A stretch of 18,463 nt of DNA, from assembly GCA_946885645.1 (NCBI GenBank), contig CAMPGU010000048.1:1-18463 (forward strand), in the 5' to 3' direction. The notes below the pieces were generated by a model. It saw nothing but the letters and a program-made list of their open reading frames with translations, made no database searches and was not told the origin of the DNA. The DNA is from an uncultured Haloferula sp. (lineage in GTDB: Bacteria > Verrucomicrobiota > Verrucomicrobiae > Verrucomicrobiales > Akkermansiaceae). Below, one piece after another: positions 16,466 through 18,463 of this stretch. Numbering within the stretch: the first letter of the stretch is position 1; the number at the start of each line of letters is the position of its first letter. The translations under genes were made by a program, and so were the position numbers.

Positions 16466-17662
16466 ATGGCCAAGCTCTCGATCCGCGATCTCGACGTCAA
16501 TGGTAAGGAAGTCCTTATGCGCGTGGATTTCAATGTCCCGCTGGAAGATGGAGCGATCACGGACGACACCCGCATCCAGGGTGCCGTGCCGTCCATCAAG
16601 CACCTCCTCGCGGGCGGGGCGAAGCTCGTGCTCGCCTCTCACCTGGGTCGCCCGAAAAGCGGCCCGGAAGCCAAATTCTCCCTTGCTCCGGCCGCTGCCC
16701 GCCTCGGCGAGATCCTCGGCCAGGAAGTGAAGCTCGCGCCCGATAGCATCGGTGAAGAAACCGCCGCCCTGCGCGCCGCGCTGCAACCCGGCCAAGTGCT
16801 GCTGCTGGAGAACACCCGGTTTTATCCTGCCGAGGAAGCGAACGACGCCGAATATGCGAAGGCTCTCGCCGGCCAAGCCGAGATCTACGTGAACGACGCC
16901 TTCGGCACCGCGCACCGTGCCCATGCCTCGACGGAGGGCGTCACCCATTTCGTTGGCAAGAGCGCCATGGGCTTCCTGATGGAGCGCGAGCTCGAATATC
17001 TGGATGGCAAGCTGCAGGACCCCGAGCGCCCCTTCCTGGTCATCATGGGCGGCGCAAAGGTCTCCGATAAGATCCAGGTGATCTCCAAGCTGATGGAGAA
17101 GGCCGATGCCTTCCTGATCGGCGGTGCCATGGCCAATACCTTCCGGAAGGCCCAGGGCTACAAAACCGGCAATAGCCGCGTGGAGACGGACAAGCTCGAT
17201 CTCGCGCTCGAGATCCTTGCCGCCGCGAAAAGCAAAGGCGTGGAATTTCTCTTGCCCGCCGATACCCGCATCACCCGGGAATTCAAGGAAGGTGCCGAGA
17301 CCAAGTGCACCGGCGCCTATGAAGAAGGCGGCGAAACTCCGGACGGCTGGGAAGGCATCGATATCGGTGACAAGGCCATCGAGGCATTCGTGAAGGAAGT
17401 CGCCAAGGCGAAGACCATTATCTGGAACGGCCCGATGGGCGTTTTCGAGATCGAAAGCTTCGGCAAGGGCACCAGGGCGATCGCCGAAGCGATGGCGGCC
17501 AGCAACGCCGTGACGATCGTCGGCGGCGGCGATTCGGTGACCGCCGTGAACCAATACGGCCTTGATGATAAGATGACCTTTATCTCCACCGGTGGCGGCG
17601 CATCTCTGGAATTGCTTGAAGGAAAGGTGCTTCCCGGCGTGGCGGCGTTGTCCGAAGCTTGA
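16466..17662 (+). CDS. pgk: Phosphoglycerate kinase
   Basis: The enzyme (398 residues, the normal bacterial length) transfers phosphate from 1,3-bisphosphoglycerate to ADP, giving 3-phosphoglycerate and ATP in the cytosol. Hallmarks are [19 protein letters not shown] near residue 20, SHLGRPK near 60, [38 protein letters not shown], the GPMGVFE nucleotide-site segment and the C-terminal [10 protein letters not shown]...[17 protein letters not shown] 16466 gives [22 protein letters not shown], the standard start; a longer reading from 16436 would add ten unrelated residues. The gap to tpiA is 45 bases and the gap from the phosphatase 31 bases, so pgk and tpiA may be co-transcribed. Codon use and composition match gap. 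Confidence 0.98.
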   Translation: MAKLSIRDLDVNGKEVLMRVDFNVPLEDGAITDDTRIQGAVPSIKHLLAGGAKLVLASHLGRPKSGPEAKFSLAPAAARLGEILGQEVKLAPDSIGEETAALRAALQPGQVLLLENTRFYPAEEANDAEYAKALAGQAEIYVNDAFGTAHRAHASTEGVTHFVGKSAMGFLMERELEYLDGKLQDPERPFLVIMGGAKVSDKIQVISKLMEKADAFLIGGAMANTFRKAQGYKTGNSRVETDKLDLALEILAAAKSKGVEFLLPADTRITREFKEGAETKCTGAYEEGGETPDGWEGIDIGDKAIEAFVKEVAKAKTIIWNGPMGVFEIESFGKGTRAIAEAMAASNAVTIVGGGDSVTAVNQYGLDDKMTFISTGGGASLELLEGKVLPGVAALSEA

Positions 17663-17666
17663 CTTG
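17657..17666 (+). promoter_or_regulatory. GCTTGACTTG element before tpiA
   Basis: This is the same 10-mer as before pgk, again overlapping the upstream TGA stop (here of pgk) and 42 bases before the tpiA ATG. A hexamer TTGATC lies 17 bases after TTGACT, as a weak -10. It could be an internal promoter or simply shared Ala-stop context. Confidence 0.35.
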
Positions 17667-17707
17667 GCCCGATTCCCGCTGTTGATCCCGCACCCATCTG
17701 CTACTAC

Positions 17708-18463
17708 ATGATCCGCAAGCCCATCTTTGCCGCCAACTGGAAGATGAACAAGGGGCCCTCGGAAACCGAGGATTTCGCCCGTAGTTTTCTTTCCAAAGTC
17801 CAGAACCGGACCTTCCCCTGCGATATCGTGATCGCGCCGCCCTTCGTATCCCTGGCCAAGGCGGCGGAGATCCTGGGCAATGTCTCCAGCATCGCGCTCG
17901 CGGCGCAGAATTGCTCGCAGTTCGATTCCGGTGCCTACACCGGCGAGATCAGCGCGATGATGCTGAAGGAGTTTTTCGTCCACTACGTGATCCTGGGCCA
18001 CAGTGAGCGGCGTGCGATCTACGGGGAGACGGACGAGGTGATCAACGCGAAGGTCCGCAAGGCCCGCGAGCTGAACATGAAGCCCATCTTCTGCATCGGC
18101 GAAACCCTGGAAGAGCGGAAGGACGGCAAGCTGGAGAAAGTCCTGCGCACCCAGGTGAGCGAGGGCCTCAAGGGTCTTTCCGAGCGCGACTTGCTGGACA
18201 CCGTGATCGCCTATGAGCCCGTATGGGCGATCGGCACCGGGGTCACGGCCACCGCCGCGCAGGCCCAGGAGGCGCACGCTTTCGTCCGCTCGCTCGTCGC
18301 CGAACAATTCGGGGCGGACAGCGCGGCGAAGATCCGCATCCAGTACGGCGGCTCCGTGAAAGCCAACAATGCCGCGGAGTTGATGGCCTGCCCGGACATC
18401 GATGGTGCCCTGATTGGCGGTGCCTCCCTGGAGCCGCAGAGCTTTCTGGATATCATCCAGAAC
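17708..18463 (+). CDS. tpiA: Triosephosphate isomerase (3' end just outside window)
   Basis: 252 codons are open from ATG 17708 to the window edge; with a family length of about 250-257 residues, only the last few and the stop are missing. It interconverts dihydroxyacetone phosphate and glyceraldehyde 3-phosphate in the cytosol. Active-site residues are in place: Asn10 and Lys12 in ANWKMN, His98 in LGHSERR, and the catalytic base Glu170 in AYEPVWAIGTG, which also begins the mobile loop 6. The phosphate-binding IQYGGSVKANN and DGALIGGASL segments are intact. It follows pgk by 45 bases, as in many bacterial gap-pgk-tpi clusters. Confidence 0.98.
   Translation, partial: MIRKPIFAANWKMNKGPSETEDFARSFLSKVQNRTFPCDIVIAPPFVSLAKAAEILGNVSSIALAAQNCSQFDSGAYTGEISAMMLKEFFVHYVILGHSERRAIYGETDEVINAKVRKARELNMKPIFCIGETLEERKDGKLEKVLRTQVSEGLKGLSERDLLDTVIAYEPVWAIGTGVTATAAQAQEAHAFVRSLVAEQFGADSAAKIRIQYGGSVKANNAAELMACPDIDGALIGGASLEPQSFLDIIQN

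Noticed and set aside
14167..16599. Long open frame on the minus strand opposite the phosphatase gene
   Set aside because: It is fully antisense to a gene with intact SpoIIE motifs; its own translation is Arg/Gly/His/Pro-rich, low in structure, and has no recognisable domain.
16235..18307. Long open frame on the minus strand opposite pgk and tpiA
   Set aside because: It is antisense to two textbook glycolytic genes, with no domain signature of its own.

Overview
The window is GC-rich, gene-dense bacterial DNA. The gene set points to Verrucomicrobiota, probably a Luteolibacter-like member of Verrucomicrobiaceae: a secreted DUF1080 (3-keto-disaccharide hydrolase type) protein, a COG4299/DUF5009 membrane acyltransferase, a CusB adaptor with HMBD and DUF3347 domains, and gap/pgk/tpiA genes. 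The taxonomic call is an inference from gene content; there is no rRNA gene to confirm it.

Positions 1-9801, all minus strand, form a copper (possibly also silver) handling island. In transcription order it holds a zinc-ribbon/sigma-region-4 fusion protein (9801-9253), a small secreted Cys-rich protein (9060-8692), a CusC-like outer-membrane channel (8588-7341), a CusB-like adaptor (7331-5646) and a CusA-like RND pump (5633-2226). A 527-base stretch follows with two apparently frameshifted small genes, one His-containing and exported, one lipoprotein-like. Then come a 19-cysteine Csp copper-storage protein (1698-1375), a hairpin/T-tract terminator and a CopA-type multicopper oxidase whose 3' end lies outside the window. 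Together these would expel Cu(I) across the envelope, oxidise periplasmic Cu(I) to Cu(II) and buffer cytosolic Cu(I) on thiols. No CueR, CusRS or CopY-type regulator is present, so the zinc-ribbon/sigma4 protein is the only local regulator candidate.

Positions 9882-12867 are accessory metabolism: a polytopic acyltransferase (+), convergent with a class-C beta-lactamase-fold serine hydrolase (-), which is divergent from a DUF1080 secreted protein (+).

Positions 13108-18463 (+) are the triose-phosphate part of glycolysis: gap, then a membrane-anchored SpoIIE/PP2C-type serine phosphatase with an extracytoplasmic sensor, then pgk and tpiA (tpiA missing only its last codons). gap has a good sigma70-like promoter and is followed by two strong hairpins. 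pgk and tpiA are each preceded by the same 10-mer, containing TTGACT, placed on the stop codon of the gene before.

The most unusual items are the zinc-ribbon/sigma4 fusion without sigma region 2 upstream of the efflux genes, the terminator stem between csp and copA that also contains a candidate copA -35 box, the Glu-to-Gln change at the presumed proton-relay site of the CusA homologue, and the sensor phosphatase placed between gap and pgk.
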